Positions 25,066-34,691 are shown, counted from the first letter of the stretch. The stretch: DNA of 64,000 nucleotides from Silvanigrella aquatica (GCF_001907975.1 NZ_CP017834.1:2637356-2701355), one strand, 5' to 3'. Made by a program: numbers and translations. The notes: generated by a model from the letters alone, not told the origin.

Positions 25066-28000
25066 ATGAAATTTAATATAAAAACTCTGTTACTTTTTAA
25101 TTTCATTTTTTTTTACTCTTGGATTCATCTTCCCTCTAAATCCTATGCCGTTCCCACAAGCTTTTTAAAAAATAATACGGGTAACATGAAAGATACAGAA
25201 TGGTATCGAATAGAATCAAATGAATTTTCAGTTTATTATCCCAAAGAAGCGGATAATATGGCAAAATACTCTCTTTATTCAGCAAAAATGGCATACCCCT
25301 ATCTTTCTTTGCTATTAGGAGTTCGCATTAAAAATGATGCTTCTCCTTTACTTCATTCACAACGTAACAGAACTCTTATTGCTCGTCTTGAAAAAATCCC
25401 CTTTGTATTAGGTAATGTCATTGAGGGTGCGGGATTTGCAAACCCAGTTTCAATGAATATTGAAGCACAAATGATTCGCTCAAGAAGTGCTTCTTTTTTT
25501 CAACATGAATTGGTGCATCGCTTGATGTACGAACATCATGATTTTTACATAGGACCGGCGGGAAGACTTTTTAGCCTCGCCATGCTCCCCACCTGGTGGA
25601 TAGAAGGTCTTGCTGAATATTTTACAGAAAGTGTAGGAACAGAACAAACAAATCACATTGTAAAATATATGGCTTTAAACGATTATTGGCCTTCTTGGGA
25701 TAGATTACATGCCTTATATAATGCCGATGGTGACACTAATTTACGCGGATATGCTACTGCAGGAAAATTTTTGGGTTGGATTTTTTCTAAAATTAAAGAA
25801 AAAGATTTATATATTATTCATGAAGAAATTTCAAATCAAACCATTATTCCTCCTTTTTACAATGCGTGTGATGTCTGGCTATATGATAATTTAGGGAAAA
25901 CGGGTGAAGAGTTATATTTAGAATTCAAGAAGGAACAAAAAAAATATTGGGAAAACCAATTAAATAATTTGCCTAAGTTAGTTGAAACCTATCCTAAGGA
26001 AGAGGATGAGCAAGGTGAAACCTATTATTACCCAACATATATTTTTGATAATCATGCTTTATTTTCAAAAATGATTTCAAATCAATCCGCTTTATCTAGT
26101 TCCTTAAATTTATACAATTTTAGTTTGAATAAACAAAAAAGAATACCACTCAGCCATGCCGGTTCTTCTCTTTTTGCCATCAGTTCGGCTCAAAATGGAA
26201 AAATATTAACGGCAAATATTCGAAATTATCCAAATTCAAAAATAGGACATGAGCTTATTTTATTAAATTTTACAGGAAATTTAAGTGAAATAGACGATGA
26301 AAAAATAATTTCTGAGAAAGTCATAAATTTTTCTTCTGAGAATGAAGCCCTAGTTATTGATCAAATTCAATATGAAGGAAATGACAACTTTTTTATTACA
26401 GCAAGCACAAATGGAAACTCAAAAATATATCATTTTAATGCCATAAATAATGAACTTAAATTCATTAAAAAATATCCTTTTCCCGCATCTATTAAATTCA
26501 TTGAAAATAATAATATTATTAGTAAGAACTCGAACTGTATCCATTTTATTTTAAGTAATGACTTTGATAAAACTTCCATTCAAAAGTTATGCTTTACAGG
26601 AGATGTTACCGAAGTTTTGCCACCAAACATAATAAATATTAAAGATGCTTATATTTTATCAAATGGTAACTTTAGAATTTTAACTTATTGGGATCATGTT
26701 TTAGCTTTTGTTGATTACACCCTTTTTAAAGAAATAAAACCCATCGCCGCGTTTCCCGATTGGATAGAAGGTATCATTCCCTGGCACCCTAACGGCGATG
26801 ATATTTTGGGAGCTTGGATTTATAAAAAAGGAAAATATTTCTTTGAAAAAATTGACCTCAATAGAGCCAATGATAATTTTAAGAAATGGCAACTTAATTT
26901 AAATAAAAATAACTCTTTCTTAAATTTTCCTAAATATAAACCTTATACACCGCCCTATCTTGAAATTTATGATAATCAAAAAATGTCCTTGCTCGGAAAT
27001 GATTTAAATGCATTTGAAGAAGAATTGAAAAAAGAAGAGATTTTAAATCCCAATGAAATTGAAAAAAATATAGCTTCAAAAAATTCTCAAGAAAATTTCA
27101 ATGAAACTTTTCAACAACCGGCTTCTTATCGCAATCAATTTTTATTTGCTTATCCCTATGCTTTGCCCGATTTTTTAGGAGGTCCCAGCATAGGACTCTT
27201 TGCCATTCCCTTTACCGACGAAATGGAACGCCATCGCATTCAAATATTTGGAAGCTATAACTTTTTTCTCAATGCCCCCAGTGGCTCATTAACCTATATT
27301 AATAATCGTTTTCTCGATAACTTTTCTGTATCGTTATTTGCGACACCATTTTTTAATGGTTATTATGATATAAAATCAACAAACAATGTAATTCGGTATT
27401 ATAATTATTTACAGCAAACAGGACTTAGTATTTCAGGTTCTCTTTATTTAAACTTAAAGAAGGACTCTTTCCAAAGTAATTTATCATTATATAAGTTGTT
27501 ACCTTATAACTCTCTGACGACACCCCCTCAATACATAGGAGTGCAAGAAGCCCTGATGGCAAGTGTGCGAGGTTTGTTTTCATTTAATTTATTTCATACT
27601 GGATTTTATTTACAAAAAAAGGAAAAAACAAACGGAAAATGGATGTACTGGAAAACAGATTTCACATTGGGTGGAGGAAAATACAATAGTTTAGGTAACG
27701 AATTAAATTCGGCTGGACAAAGTTTAGGTGAAATTGATTATTATAATTTAAACTCTTCAGTCTTATCTTCTCTTTCTTTTTACAAGCAAAAATTTTCTCT
27801 TATGGGGCAAATTTCAACAACCCAAGGGAATAGCACTTTAAACATTAAAGAAATATATTCTCCTTATCAAAGTTATATTTTAGGAAATACAGAATCGTTA
27901 AATTATATTAGTTACCCTTTGCTTGGTTCAGGATCTTTATTTAAATTATCTTCTGGATATTGGAGTTATTCCGGAACACTAGGTTATGATTTTCCTTTAT

Positions 28001-28257
28001 ATCCTTCCTTTGAAAAAAAATTTCTATTTACTTTTTTAGATAATTTACGAGGTGTCGCTTCTATTACCCGCGGTGGAACTTCTAACACACAAAACTTTTC
28101 GACCTTTAATGCTATAACCAGCGCCAGCGTAGGATCTTCTGTGACTATAGATATTAAAGGTTTTCAACTGTATCCCTCCCTAGTTTATGGATGGATTGTC
28201 GGACAGGAAAATAATTGGTATATTATAATGCAAATGAAGTTTATGAATGTTCTTTAA
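25066..28257 (+). CDS. Exported gluzincin-like metalloprotease fused to propeller-like and outer-membrane beta-barrel regions
   Basis: 1063 residues. A signal peptide ends around SYA/VPTSF (residue 29). Residues 40-290 resemble a peptidase MA-like (gluzincin) domain: HELVHRLMYEHHDF puts HExxH at His147-His151, and WWIEGLAEYF gives the third ligand candidate Glu180 (or Glu184). Residues about 320-650 contain repeated strand motifs like a TolB/PD40-type propeller. From about residue 700 (FLFAYPYALPDFLGGPSIG) to the end the alternating aromatic pattern (GSYNFFLNAPSGSLTYINNR, SSGYWSYSGTLGYDF) fits a beta-barrel, ending WYIIMQMKFMNVL. The protein probably sits in the outer membrane with its protease domain on one side. 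Encoded 9 bases after kdsB. Confidence 0.7.
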   Translation: MKFNIKTLLLFNFIFFYSWIHLPSKSYAVPTSFLKNNTGNMKDTEWYRIESNEFSVYYPKEADNMAKYSLYSAKMAYPYLSLLLGVRIKNDASPLLHSQRNRTLIARLEKIPFVLGNVIEGAGFANPVSMNIEAQMIRSRSASFFQHELVHRLMYEHHDFYIGPAGRLFSLAMLPTWWIEGLAEYFTESVGTEQTNHIVKYMALNDYWPSWDRLHALYNADGDTNLRGYATAGKFLGWIFSKIKEKDLYIIHEEISNQTIIPPFYNACDVWLYDNLGKTGEELYLEFKKEQKKYWENQLNNLPKLVETYPKEEDEQGETYYYPTYIFDNHALFSKMISNQSALSSSLNLYNFSLNKQKRIPLSHAGSSLFAISSAQNGKILTANIRNYPNSKIGHELILLNFTGNLSEIDDEKIISEKVINFSSENEALVIDQIQYEGNDNFFITASTNGNSKIYHFNAINNELKFIKKYPFPASIKFIENNNIISKNSNCIHFILSNDFDKTSIQKLCFTGDVTEVLPPNIINIKDAYILSNGNFRILTYWDHVLAFVDYTLFKEIKPIAAFPDWIEGIIPWHPNGDDILGAWIYKKGKYFFEKIDLNRANDNFKKWQLNLNKNNSFLNFPKYKPYTPPYLEIYDNQKMSLLGNDLNAFEEELKKEEILNPNEIEKNIASKNSQENFNETFQQPASYRNQFLFAYPYALPDFLGGPSIGLFAIPFTDEMERHRIQIFGSYNFFLNAPSGSLTYINNRFLDNFSVSLFATPFFNGYYDIKSTNNVIRYYNYLQQTGLSISGSLYLNLKKDSFQSNLSLYKLLPYNSLTTPPQYIGVQEALMASVRGLFSFNLFHTGFYLQKKEKTNGKWMYWKTDFTLGGGKYNSLGNELNSAGQSLGEIDYYNLNSSVLSSLSFYKQKFSLMGQISTTQGNSTLNIKEIYSPYQSYILGNTESLNYISYPLLGSGSLFKLSSGYWSYSGTLGYDFPLYPSFEKKFLFTFLDNLRGVASITRGGTSNTQNFSTFNAITSASVGSSVTIDIKGFQLYPSLVYGWIVGQENNWYIIMQMKFMNVL

Positions 28258-28455
28258 TTCTTTCTTCTTTAAAATCCGACGCCAGCCGAATAAAAAACCA
28301 TTTATTATAATTAGAAATAGATAAAATATCAATTGCATAATAAAAAATTATTAACTAAATTTGCATTTTTATTAAAAAACTATATTAGAAAACAACTTAG
28401 AGTTACAATGTTGTAATTCGTTTTAAATAATTATTAATAATAAAAATGAGAGACT

Positions 28456-28854
28456 ATGAACAAAATAATTCGTTTTTTTATCCCCTTTTCTTTGCTTTTT
28501 TCTCATGCTGAGATTTTCCCCTCACCAGCAGTCGAAAATGCGTCAATTCAAATGCAAAATCAACATTCTTTGCAAATAAAATACAATAAAATCATGAAAA
28601 GACTTATAAAACTTCAAAATCAGATCGCCCGGTTTGGAGATAGGCACCAAGAAAGATTAAGTGATAACAATAAAGTTGAAATATACACGCTGTTACAAGC
28701 TTTAGAACGCAATTATTATATGCTAAATAGGATGGGAGAAGCGGTAAGCTCTCCTGAACTTCAACCTTTTCTGCGCCAAGCTCTTTCAAGTGCCGAAATT
28801 GAGATCAAAAAATCTAGAGAATTTTTAAATCGCCACAATGCTCTTGCAAATTAA
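28456..28854 (+). CDS. Small exported helical protein of unknown function
   Basis: 132 residues. An N-terminal signal peptide (FFIPFSLLFSHA) is followed by a mature part of about 110 residues that is almost entirely predicted helix with heptad-like spacing (IMKRLIKLQNQIARF, LQALERNYYMLNRMGEA, EIEIKKSREFL). A GAGAG site precedes the ATG. I recognise no family. It could be a periplasmic coiled-coil protein. Confidence 0.65.
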   Translation: MNKIIRFFIPFSLLFSHAEIFPSPAVENASIQMQNQHSLQIKYNKIMKRLIKLQNQIARFGDRHQERLSDNNKVEIYTLLQALERNYYMLNRMGEAVSSPELQPFLRQALSSAEIEIKKSREFLNRHNALAN

Positions 28855-29012
28855 ATTGTAAAAGATTTATTCTAATTTTATTTAAAAATATCTTTGTGTT
28901 ATATATAATTCTTACTTAAATTTTATTAAAATTGTCGATAAAATTCGATTTACATATTATTAAAAATAAAGTATATGTTGAATTTGTTTTACTATCTTGA
29001 TTTTATTTAAGA

Positions 29013-29489
29013 ATGGGATTCAGAATGATTTCTAAAACTTTTTTAGCGGTAGATGATGTTGGAATCATTAATATATTTTTAGATCCTACTTTAATTGCCA
29101 TACCTCCCGTTATAACAATAAAATTTAAAAAAGGCACTTCAAGCGCGAAAAATAATGGAAAAGCAGTTCTTCTGGAAGGTGATGAAAAAAATTTTGAATG
29201 CATTCCTCCCACTATTGTTTATACAGCTCCACCATTTATCCAGCCAGGAACTCTGGAACTTGAAGAAATTATTTTAGATTCAAGTCATTATTCAGATTAT
29301 GCGACAGATAATAATAAAAAACTTCTTATTGCTGGCTCAGCTCCCTTTACAGCTAAATTTAAAGTGAAAACAAAAGCAGCCATACCACCCATCCCTCCGA
29401 AGCCCGACCCCACTTTTGACCCCCGGCCTGTTTATATTGGTAAAGGGAATTGTATTCCCGCTGGTATTAACTTTCATGAAGGTAATTAA
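29013..29489 (+). CDS. Protein of unknown function, Pro-rich C-terminus
   Basis: 158 residues, no signal peptide. It is strand-rich and Pro-rich (KAAIPPIPPKPDPTFDPRP) with a Gly/Asn ending. The first codon is uncertain: an ATG at 29025 with a GGGA site is an alternative that removes four residues. The stop overlaps the start of the next gene by 14 bases, so the two are translated together and may act as a pair. I do not recognise the family. Confidence 0.6.
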   Translation: MGFRMISKTFLAVDDVGIINIFLDPTLIAIPPVITIKFKKGTSSAKNNGKAVLLEGDEKNFECIPPTIVYTAPPFIQPGTLELEEIILDSSHYSDYATDNNKKLLIAGSAPFTAKFKVKTKAAIPPIPPKPDPTFDPRPVYIGKGNCIPAGINFHEGN

Positions 29490-29946
29490 ATTTTTAATAT
29501 CAACAATCACATTTTTTAATGCAGTGGTTCCCGCTTTTTCCCAAGAAGTATCTATCAACAGCGCTTATGTTTACTGCGCCGATGAAAACAAAAATTGGCA
29601 CTGGCTTGATGATGGTGAAACAAAGATAGAGGGACAGTGGTTAAAATTTTCAATTGAAAAAAATAGTCTTACCTATACTTATTATTTTATAGTGGGTGAC
29701 AGTTTAGATAAAATAGAAAATCTCAGAAAAGAATGCCAAAAAAAATTTGGAAAAGAATTTCATTATGCTCAACCCGCCACAATTAATACCCTAGGATGGT
29801 ATCGCTTTGCTACGCACAATTTAATCACAGCACCAGGGCATATTTCTTATGGAACAAATGTCCCACGCCGTGATAGACAAAAAAATTCTGGAAAATTTAG
29901 AAATCCTCCAGAATTTTGCTTGTTTTATAATGATAACAAAGGCTAA
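29476..29946 (+). CDS. Exported protein of unknown function, partner of the preceding gene
   Basis: 156 residues from ATG 29476, chosen because it gives a clean signal peptide (MKVIKFLISTITFFNAVVPAFS before QEVSINSAYVYC). The same frame opens earlier at 29416 but would bury the signal. The mature part contains three cysteines and many aromatic residues (NWHWLDDGETKIEGQWLKF, LGWYRFATHNLI). The overlap with the upstream gene suggests coupled synthesis of one cytoplasmic-looking and one exported protein. Family unknown. Confidence 0.6.
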   Translation: MKVIKFLISTITFFNAVVPAFSQEVSINSAYVYCADENKNWHWLDDGETKIEGQWLKFSIEKNSLTYTYYFIVGDSLDKIENLRKECQKKFGKEFHYAQPATINTLGWYRFATHNLITAPGHISYGTNVPRRDRQKNSGKFRNPPEFCLFYNDNKG

Positions 29947-29959
29947 ATATATCGTTAAA

Positions 29960-30229
29960 TTAACGACGGATACCAAGCTCAGCGATCAGTTTTTGGTAAG
30001 CGCCTTCGTTTTTACTCTTGAGGTAATCAAGAAGACCGCGACGTTGGCTAACGAGCGCTAAAAGTCCACGACGACCTGCATAGTCTTTTGCATGAACGCG
30101 GAAATGATCCGTAAGTTGGTTGATGCGCTCTGTTAAAAGAGCTACTTGAACTTGTGGAGAACCCGTGTCAGATTCGTGCGTACGGAATTTAGCAATGGTT
30201 TCTGCGCGTTTTTCAACAGTGATTTGCAT
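29960..30229 (-). CDS. rpsO: 30S ribosomal protein S15
   Basis: 89 residues, the standard length. It binds the 16S rRNA three-way junction early in 30S assembly. Conserved S15 sequence: [45 protein letters not shown] and RRGLLDYLK. It usually precedes pnp, but here the downstream side faces two unknown genes on the other strand, so it is monocistronic. Confidence 0.97.
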   Translation of the reverse strand: MQITVEKRAETIAKFRTHESDTGSPQVQVALLTERINQLTDHFRVHAKDYAGRRGLLALVSQRRGLLDYLKSKNEGAYQKLIAELGIRR

Positions 30230-30383
30230 GGTAAATCCTTTCTGGGATAACCCAAATATTTAAAAATACAGGAAAAAACAAGTTTTAGCTTCCATGCTGA
30301 GTAGCACAAAACCGATTCTTTCCTAATTAAAGGCAAAAGCCTCTGTCGCTCGTATCATTACACCTATAGGAAGGCAATCGAAA

Positions 30384-31688
30384 ATGTCTTTTACTTTAAA
30401 AAAAGGATTTACTTTTGGAGGGTGGCTTCCGGCTTTAATACCTCAATATCCTTCCTATTCTACAATGAGAAATGATACTTCCCATCCTATAGAAAACGTG
30501 GAAAGTGACGAATATGGGCTCTTTCAGGCTTACCTCGCAGGGATAAAAAACGCGTCCATCGCCAATCCTAACCCCTCCGTAGGCTGTGTTGTTATAAAAA
30601 ATAATAAAATAATATCAATTGGTTGCACTGAAAAATGGGGTTCCCGCCACGCTGAACGGGTGGCCTTTGCCCCTCTCTCAGCAGCCGACTTAGAAGGATC
30701 GCGAGTCTATGTGAGCTTAGAACCCTGTACCCATATGGGACGACAGCCTCCTTGCATTCATTTATTTGAAAATACAGGAATAAAAAAGGTTGTTATCGGT
30801 TGCGAAGATCCCAACCCCGTCGTCACCAAAAACGGTATAAGACAGCTTCAAAATTTAGGCATCGGTTCTTTTAATTCTTATTATTCCAATGAAATTAAGG
30901 CATGGAATTACCCTTTTTTTATTCAGCAAAAAGAAAAACGTCCCTTTATCGCCTTAAAATGGGCTCAATCACTTGATGGCTGCCTCGCCGATGACAACAA
31001 TGGCTGGAAGTGGATTTCGGGTGAAGAATCTCGCACCTACGCTCATTGGCTAAGACAAAAATACGATGCCATTATGGTAGGCATTGGTACTGTTTTAAAT
31101 GACTTTCCTTCATTGGATATCAGAAATTTAAAACACCCTGAATTAAGAAATCCACTGAAAATAATTTACGACCCCGAAGGTAAAATTTTTGAATGTTCTC
31201 TAGAACAACAAGAAAATATAATGCAAAAAACATTTTCACCAGGCACACATAAAGTTGTTCTCATAAATGCAAATATTCTCAACAATAATAAAAGAGATAA
31301 CTCAAACTGGCATAATAAAATGTATAATAATCCTGAGATTCACTTTCTGACATTAAATTATAAGGAAGAAAATATTCTTGCAAAAAATATTTTTAATGAG
31401 GAAGTCACAGCGCAAATTTCAGAAATATTAAATCGCCCCCTACAAAGCATTTTAATTGAAGGGGGAAGTCGACTTCTCAGCTCTTTTATCCATAATGAAA
31501 GTTTTGATGTCATTCATTTATTTATAGCTCCTTTTTTTCTTGGCGGAGAAAAACACAAATTGTTTTCAAAAGAAAAACGAGGATTTCAAGTATATCCTAA
31601 TAAAGAAGTGGCTTTAGAAAAGAGATTACATATTGCTGTCCAGGAAAAATTAGGAAATGATATTTTAATTGAAATGATTCCTAAATAA
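30384..31688 (+). CDS. ribD: Bifunctional riboflavin biosynthesis deaminase/reductase RibD
   Basis: 434 residues. The N-terminal deaminase domain has the zinc motif HAERVAFAP followed by SLEPCTHMGRQPPC; the C-terminal reductase domain shows FIALKWAQSLDGCLADDN, DAIMVGIGTVLNDFPSLDIR and SILIEGGSRLLSSF. It performs the second and third steps of riboflavin synthesis from GTP. About 50 extra residues precede the deaminase; an in-frame Met28 is an alternative start, but GGAAGG lies 8 bases before the ATG at 30384. No other rib genes are nearby. Its end overlaps the converging gene by 8 bases. Confidence 0.93.
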   Translation: MSFTLKKGFTFGGWLPALIPQYPSYSTMRNDTSHPIENVESDEYGLFQAYLAGIKNASIANPNPSVGCVVIKNNKIISIGCTEKWGSRHAERVAFAPLSAADLEGSRVYVSLEPCTHMGRQPPCIHLFENTGIKKVVIGCEDPNPVVTKNGIRQLQNLGIGSFNSYYSNEIKAWNYPFFIQQKEKRPFIALKWAQSLDGCLADDNNGWKWISGEESRTYAHWLRQKYDAIMVGIGTVLNDFPSLDIRNLKHPELRNPLKIIYDPEGKIFECSLEQQENIMQKTFSPGTHKVVLINANILNNNKRDNSNWHNKMYNNPEIHFLTLNYKEENILAKNIFNEEVTAQISEILNRPLQSILIEGGSRLLSSFIHNESFDVIHLFIAPFFLGGEKHKLFSKEKRGFQVYPNKEVALEKRLHIAVQEKLGNDILIEMIPK

Positions 31689-32331
31689 TAATTTCATTCA
31701 TATTAATTAAACGATAACATTTTGCAGGTCTATGAAATATAATAGGACCAATTAAATCTGTCATAACTACACGATTTTGTAATTTATTGCATTCTACGCG
31801 CACTTTATTATTTGATATTTTAGTACACACCCGAATACAAATTCCATCATTTATTTCTATAGCACAAACAACTTTATTTAAACTATCTACCTGCGATAAT
31901 TTTCTCCAAATAAATCCGACATGATCACCATAGTTGTAATAGGGAGTATTTAAATTATCTTCCACTGTCATAATTTCAGAATCACAATATCGAGATTTAA
32001 ACAACAAAATATCTGTACAAGCTTTCGACTCTTGATCATCTATTTCATAAAAAATTTTTGAACAAATTTCTTCTCCAAAAGGAAGTTCGCCCACTCCATC
32101 AAAAAACCAGGATTCAGAAACTTTGACTCCCTCTAATAAAAAAGCTTCATAAATTTTCTGACCTGTAATGACAGATTTAATAATAGGGCTCTCCTCATAC
32201 TGCTTAATTGAGTTTGAAAGAATATTGTACTTGGAAGAAAAGTATTTTTTAGTTTTATTTAATATACCAACCCTTATAGAATAAGCTCTTAATCCAGCAG
32301 ATTGAGTCAATAATCTTTTAATATCGGACAT
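31681..32331 (-). CDS. Protein of unknown function (pair member 1)
   Basis: 216 residues with an AGGAG site 7 bases before the ATG. No signal peptide or membrane segment. It shares a short motif with the protein encoded just upstream: AYSIRVGILNKTKKYFS here, SSVRVGVLLNQERSKYF there. The remainder is strand-rich. The first 25 bases overlap the end of the upstream gene, so the two are probably translationally coupled. I do not recognise a family; a PilZ-like fold is possible but unproven. Confidence 0.55.
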   Translation of the reverse strand: MSDIKRLLTQSAGLRAYSIRVGILNKTKKYFSSKYNILSNSIKQYEESPIIKSVITGQKIYEAFLLEGVKVSESWFFDGVGELPFGEEICSKIFYEIDDQESKACTDILLFKSRYCDSEIMTVEDNLNTPYYNYGDHVGFIWRKLSQVDSLNKVVCAIEINDGICIRVCTKISNNKVRVECNKLQNRVVMTDLIGPIIFHRPAKCYRLINMNEIII

Positions 32332-32891
32332 GTCATACTCCTCTTACCAAGGGCAATATCAATAAGATATTTTCTTACAACTTCGAGAAGAGCAAGCTCA
32401 AAAGATTGAAACCATTGCCCCTGCCTCGTAAAGGAATTAAAATCCACATCAAATATAAAATCTTTTTTTTCTACGCCATAAATACAAACAAAACAATATT
32501 TACGATTGAGTTGAATGGTTCTATACATACCATTATGTACCTTAAAATACTTGCTACGTTCCTGGTTTAGCAAAACACCCACACGTACGGAGCTGTTAAA
32601 CATTTTAATCTGACTTAATTCAAGCTCCTTAAAATGAAACGTTTGTTTCCTTGTATATTTCATTTGATTTAAAAAAGGATCAATTTGATAGATATTCATT
32701 AAAAAATAATGATTTGTTAATCCCGTAGTATCGCCCCCTAAATTAATACATTCCAGAGCTGAAAGATCGATAATATTGGGATCGACATAATTAAAAATAC
32801 GATCTGCTTTATAAAAACGTATCACATTTCTAATATCATTCTGTAAAAGTGGATTTATAAGGGTGGTATAAATTCTTTCAGACTTTTCCAT
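32307..32891 (-). CDS. Protein of unknown function (pair member 2)
   Basis: 194 residues from an ATG at 32891; the frame is open further upstream to 32939 but without a ribosome site. No signal peptide. It holds a segment SSVRVGVLLNQERSKYF, similar to the neighbouring downstream protein, suggesting that the two are distant paralogues or share a domain. It ends with a hydrophobic helix-like stretch (LLEVVRKYLIDIALG). Family not recognised. Confidence 0.55.
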   Translation of the reverse strand: MEKSERIYTTLINPLLQNDIRNVIRFYKADRIFNYVDPNIIDLSALECINLGGDTTGLTNHYFLMNIYQIDPFLNQMKYTRKQTFHFKELELSQIKMFNSSVRVGVLLNQERSKYFKVHNGMYRTIQLNRKYCFVCIYGVEKKDFIFDVDFNSFTRQGQWFQSFELALLEVVRKYLIDIALGKRSMTCPILKDY

Positions 32892-32967
32892 GGTTGGCCT
32901 CAGGAGAAAACCGATTGTATAATTAATACTAAGAAACAAAGCAGACTGCAGTTGGTATTTTATCGGG

Positions 32968-33345
32968 TCACCTAATAAAACAGTTATAGCAAACCAATGC
33001 CCTTGAGCAAAGTAATATATAAATAATTTGATTTGAAAAGCTTCGATTTATCTTCTGAGTTAAAAATTGATAATTTGAATTGCAAAAATGACTCTTCCTA
33101 AAATAAAAATGAACATATTCTAGAATATATTTTTGCGTTATTGACTTAAAAACATTTATATTCTGCACTATAAAAATATTTTCAAATAACTGGTAGGCTT
33201 TTGAGGCATGAAAACAAGGATTTTGTAAATCGCTAAATAAATAATCTCTATAAAAGTGCCGCCCATAATTGATCGTTTTAAACTCAAAAAAAATTTGATA
33301 AGTATGCTTTTCTTTTTTAAAATATTTAAAATTTGTATTTATCAT
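32968..33345 (-). CDS. Small protein of unknown function
   Basis: 125 residues from ATG 33345; the open frame extends to a TTG at 33378. It is rich in aromatic residues, Lys and Asn (YFKKEKHTYQIFFEF, YGRHFYRDYLF), has several cysteines near the end and no signal. It lies on the same strand upstream of the unknown pair. Start and reality are uncertain. Confidence 0.4.
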   Translation of the reverse strand: MINTNFKYFKKEKHTYQIFFEFKTINYGRHFYRDYLFSDLQNPCFHASKAYQLFENIFIVQNINVFKSITQKYILEYVHFYFRKSHFCNSNYQFLTQKINRSFSNQIIYILLCSRALVCYNCFIR

Positions 33346-33665
33346 ATAGTTATTTTCAATATCACCTTCCTTACCCAAAAAATACTTTGGTTAAATCCTA
33401 TAATACAATGAGATAGCAGAATCTATTGAAATAGAAAACTTCAAAGCAAATGGATGTGTCATAGAAATCATTATGTAAGTATCTGTTCATAAAGTATTTT
33501 TTTATTTTTAAGATTTTAATATACTGAAATTGTTTTACTATTTTTTTTGATATGATACTTATTGAGAGTCAAGATAAAAGGGATTAGGTTTATAGCAACG
33601 AATTTAAAGCGCTCTCCATATGAATGCTTTCATTCATTAAAAATGGTTTTTTTGAGGAGATTTTC
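33346..33665. other. Divergent intergenic region
   Basis: About 320 bases between a small unknown minus-strand gene and the recombinase-like gene. It holds the GAGGAG ribosome site of the latter (about 33653-33658). I see no other gene or structure that I can support. Confidence 0.4.
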
Positions 33666-34691
33666 ATGGACGGAAATTTTGTCAACCATCAATCTGTTGT
33701 GTCTGAAATTATTAATAAAGATTTTTTTTATCCGGAATCTTTTGCTTTTTCAAAGCTTTCACCTTTATTGATTAGATTTTTGAATCAATTAAAAAAATCT
33801 GGGAAATCAGTAAATACGATAAGTGCATACCGCAATGATCTTTCTTTATTTTGCGAATTCCTTATAGAAAAACAAATCAGCCCGGATAATTATTCCTATC
33901 CTGCACAGGAAAACTGGCTGCATTTTCTTAAGGAAAATGGGAGGCACTCACAGTCAAGCATGCGTAGAGCACAAATGAGTGTGAGAACATTCATTCACTT
34001 CTTAGTCTCAGAAAAGATTATTACAAACTCTCCTTTTCTTGATATTAAGTCTCCCAAGCAACCCGCTCCCGCTCTTCTCACAGTGACTCACGAAAAATAT
34101 TTAAGCCTCTGCCGGACTTTAAAACAGCTAGCTCTCAATAAAGATGAAAAAGCAATTCGGGATTGGACACTTATTCTCATTCTTGGGGAATGCGGTCTGA
34201 AAGCCTCAGAAGCTTCGAACCTAACATGGGGCGATGTTTGGCCCGAACTCGAAGATCCCACTTCCGAATCTTCCATCGCCGGCTGTTTGAAAGTAACAGG
34301 TAATAATGAGCGTTTGGTACCTTATAATATGGAAGTATCACGTGCTCTGAGTATGCTTAAAGAAACAAGAGAACAAATGGCTTTGCCTACAACTCTCGAT
34401 TCAAAATTATTTTTTGGATACTTGAATGTCAGTCGTAAAACACGCACAAACTTTTTACACAGACATGGAATTAAGTTTGTCATCTATGAAGTATGTACTG
34501 AAATTTTAGGAATTCCCTATAATTCAGAAAGTTTAAGAAATCATGCTATTTTACGCTGGCTTGCCAAAGGTATGGATAATGAAAAAGTGGCTAATTTAGC
34601 GGGTTATTCTTCTTTAAATTCTCTGGAACGCTTTTTGAATAGCAAAGAAAGAAAGAAAATTTCTCCCCGTAAGTTGAAGTCTACCAAATAA
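33666..34691 (+). CDS. Tyrosine-recombinase-fold protein lacking catalytic residues
   Basis: 341 residues from ATG 33666, with GAGGAG six bases upstream. The fold matches XerC/XerD recombinases: an N-terminal SAM-like domain (LNQLKKSGKSVNTISAYRND) and a C-terminal catalytic domain. Active-site positions are changed. Arg I of G-L-R-x-S-E is Lys179 (GLKASE). H-x-L-R-H reads E-S-L-R-N (only Arg291 kept). The G-H motif is GY (Tyr314). The nucleophile is Phe323 (LERFLN) instead of Tyr. It cannot make the usual covalent DNA-tyrosine link, so it may be a DNA-binding or architectural protein. It is complete, in frame and ends in a strong terminator, so it is not an obvious pseudogene. Confidence 0.8.
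   Translation: MDGNFVNHQSVVSEIINKDFFYPESFAFSKLSPLLIRFLNQLKKSGKSVNTISAYRNDLSLFCEFLIEKQISPDNYSYPAQENWLHFLKENGRHSQSSMRRAQMSVRTFIHFLVSEKIITNSPFLDIKSPKQPAPALLTVTHEKYLSLCRTLKQLALNKDEKAIRDWTLILILGECGLKASEASNLTWGDVWPELEDPTSESSIAGCLKVTGNNERLVPYNMEVSRALSMLKETREQMALPTTLDSKLFFGYLNVSRKTRTNFLHRHGIKFVIYEVCTEILGIPYNSESLRNHAILRWLAKGMDNEKVANLAGYSSLNSLERFLNSKERKKISPRKLKSTK

Noticed and set aside
33562-33771. 69-codon frame overlapping the recombinase-like gene
   Set aside because: Overlaps a much better supported gene in another frame and has no ribosome site.
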